Shown one piece after another: positions 46,617-47,500 of a stretch of 47,500 nt of DNA. A program made the position numbers and the translations under genes. Positions within the stretch are counted from its first letter, which is position 1; each line of letters begins with the position of its first letter. Where the stretch lies: contig CAUYUJ010002725.1 of the NCBI GenBank assembly GCA_963575745.1, positions 1 through 47,500 of the forward strand, in the 5' to 3' direction. This DNA is from Prorocentrum cordatum. Taxonomy: Eukaryota > Sar > Dinophyceae > Prorocentrales > Prorocentraceae. The notes under the pieces are model-generated. The model was not told the DNA's origin. It worked only from the letters and a program-made list of their open reading frames with translations, and did no database searches.

Positions 46617-47276
46617 GCCCCCCCGGGGAGGGATGCAGAGGCGGGAGGCGAGAGTGGCGAACAGAGTCGCAGCGCGTCGTGCGTGGGGCCTGCGTCGACG
46701 GGGCAGTTCTTGTCCGCTGTGCGTCGGAGCTTGCTGTACACGGGACGGGGTCGTCCCATAGTTTTGGGTGCGCAGCGCAGATCCCCAGACCCTTGGGACG
46801 CCGTGTTTGCGCTCCGCTCGTGGAGCTCGTGGAGCCCTCCCCTCGGCCTCCTCCTCCGCCTCCTCCTCCTCCCCATCCTCCTCCTCCGCCTCCTCCTCCT
46901 CCCCATCCTCCTCTCCTCCTCCTCCTCCTCCTCCTCCTCCTCCTCCTCCTCCTCCTCCTCCTCCTCCTCCTCCTCCTCCTCCTCCCCCTCCTCATGGACT
47001 CTGCGCCCCTGGCTGTTTTCTGATGGGCCAGGGCTCCCGTAAATAGAGACCCCCGCGCACGGTTTGAACATGCATACATGTACAGAGGTCCCCGCGGAGT
47101 TCTTCGGCGCGCGCTTCGGCCCAGCGCCGGGGAAGGGATGTGAGGAGGAGGGGCCCAGCGCCAACCCAATACATTGGCGCGGATCTCCGAAGGATCAGAG
47201 GTTGTGAGAATTCTTCCCCTTCCTACCAAGGCTGGCAGTCGCGACCGATCAGCAGGTCGACATCTGAAGTAATTCC
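46617..47276 (+). other. start of PA2G4 intron 6, with (CTC)n microsatellite
   Basis: No further PA2G4 exon was found before the window ends. A CTC tract, nearly perfect from 46912 to 46983, occupies 46845-46990. Frames through it are artefacts. Confidence 0.6.
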
Positions 47277-47462
47277 GGGGCGCGAATCGATTTTAATGTG
47301 CAAAGGGTTTTGGCCCCAGGGGCGCGAATCTGGCGTAAGTTGCCAAAAGGTTCTGGCCCCGGGAGCGCGAATTTGGCGTATGATTGGGGTTTCCGGCTTG
47401 GGGAGCGCGAGCCTGGCGCAATTTGCATGGGATTTTGGCATCGAGGTCGCTAGTCTGATGTA
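47277..47462 (+). repeat. ~60-bp degenerate tandem repeat
   Basis: GGGGCGCGAATC / GGAGCGCGAATTTGGCG units recur about every 60 bp with a TTTTGGC or TTCTGGCCCC segment between them. Confidence 0.75.
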
Positions 47463-47500
47463 TCACGCAAGATTGTCGCATCGGTTCCCCAGGTGCTTGC

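Overview
The window reads as nuclear DNA of a dinoflagellate; the species cannot be fixed by eye. Four things point there. An exact copy of the 22-nt dinoflagellate spliced-leader exon lies at 30951-30972. A conserved eukaryotic gene is cut into tiny exons by very long introns whose donors are mostly GA or GC. The DNA is GC-rich, gene-poor and saturated with simple and dispersed repeats. Every gene that can be recognised lies on the + strand, as in dinoflagellate unidirectional gene clusters.

Layout. 1-1.4 kb: unassigned non-repetitive DNA. 1.4-12 kb: GGA and GAT/GCT microsatellites, dispersed repeats, one terminal-inverted-repeat (TIR) element, and long quasi-periodic CTTGG arrays with a ~400-bp higher-order unit. 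12.4-14.25 kb: an intronless gene for a type II membrane protein resembling GT31 glycosyltransferases. 14.3-18.6 kb: its 3' flank, then a composite penta-/hexanucleotide satellite and a ~350-bp tandem duplication. 18.6-46.6 kb: the N-terminal third of a PA2G4/EBP1 gene, six exons totalling 357 coding nt over 28 kb; the gene continues past the right edge.

The PA2G4 introns hold nearly everything else. Intron 2 (2.2 kb) has a TIR element and dispersed repeats. Intron 3 (14.3 kb) contains a complete intronless GH29 alpha-L-fucosidase gene (27727-29148) and a retroposed, frameshifted PAS-like gene headed by the exact spliced leader, among CTTGG arrays and a G-rich satellite. Intron 5 (10.6 kb) holds a ~90-bp minisatellite, a 154-bp tandem array, two TIR elements and more CTTGG arrays.

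The genes do not form a functional pathway. What links them is genome architecture: retroposed mRNAs and repeat families have expanded inside the introns of a housekeeping gene. The strongest claims are the PA2G4 exon chain, the fucosidase, the GT31-like gene and the spliced-leader insertion. Repeat calls come from comparison by eye, so edges are approximate.
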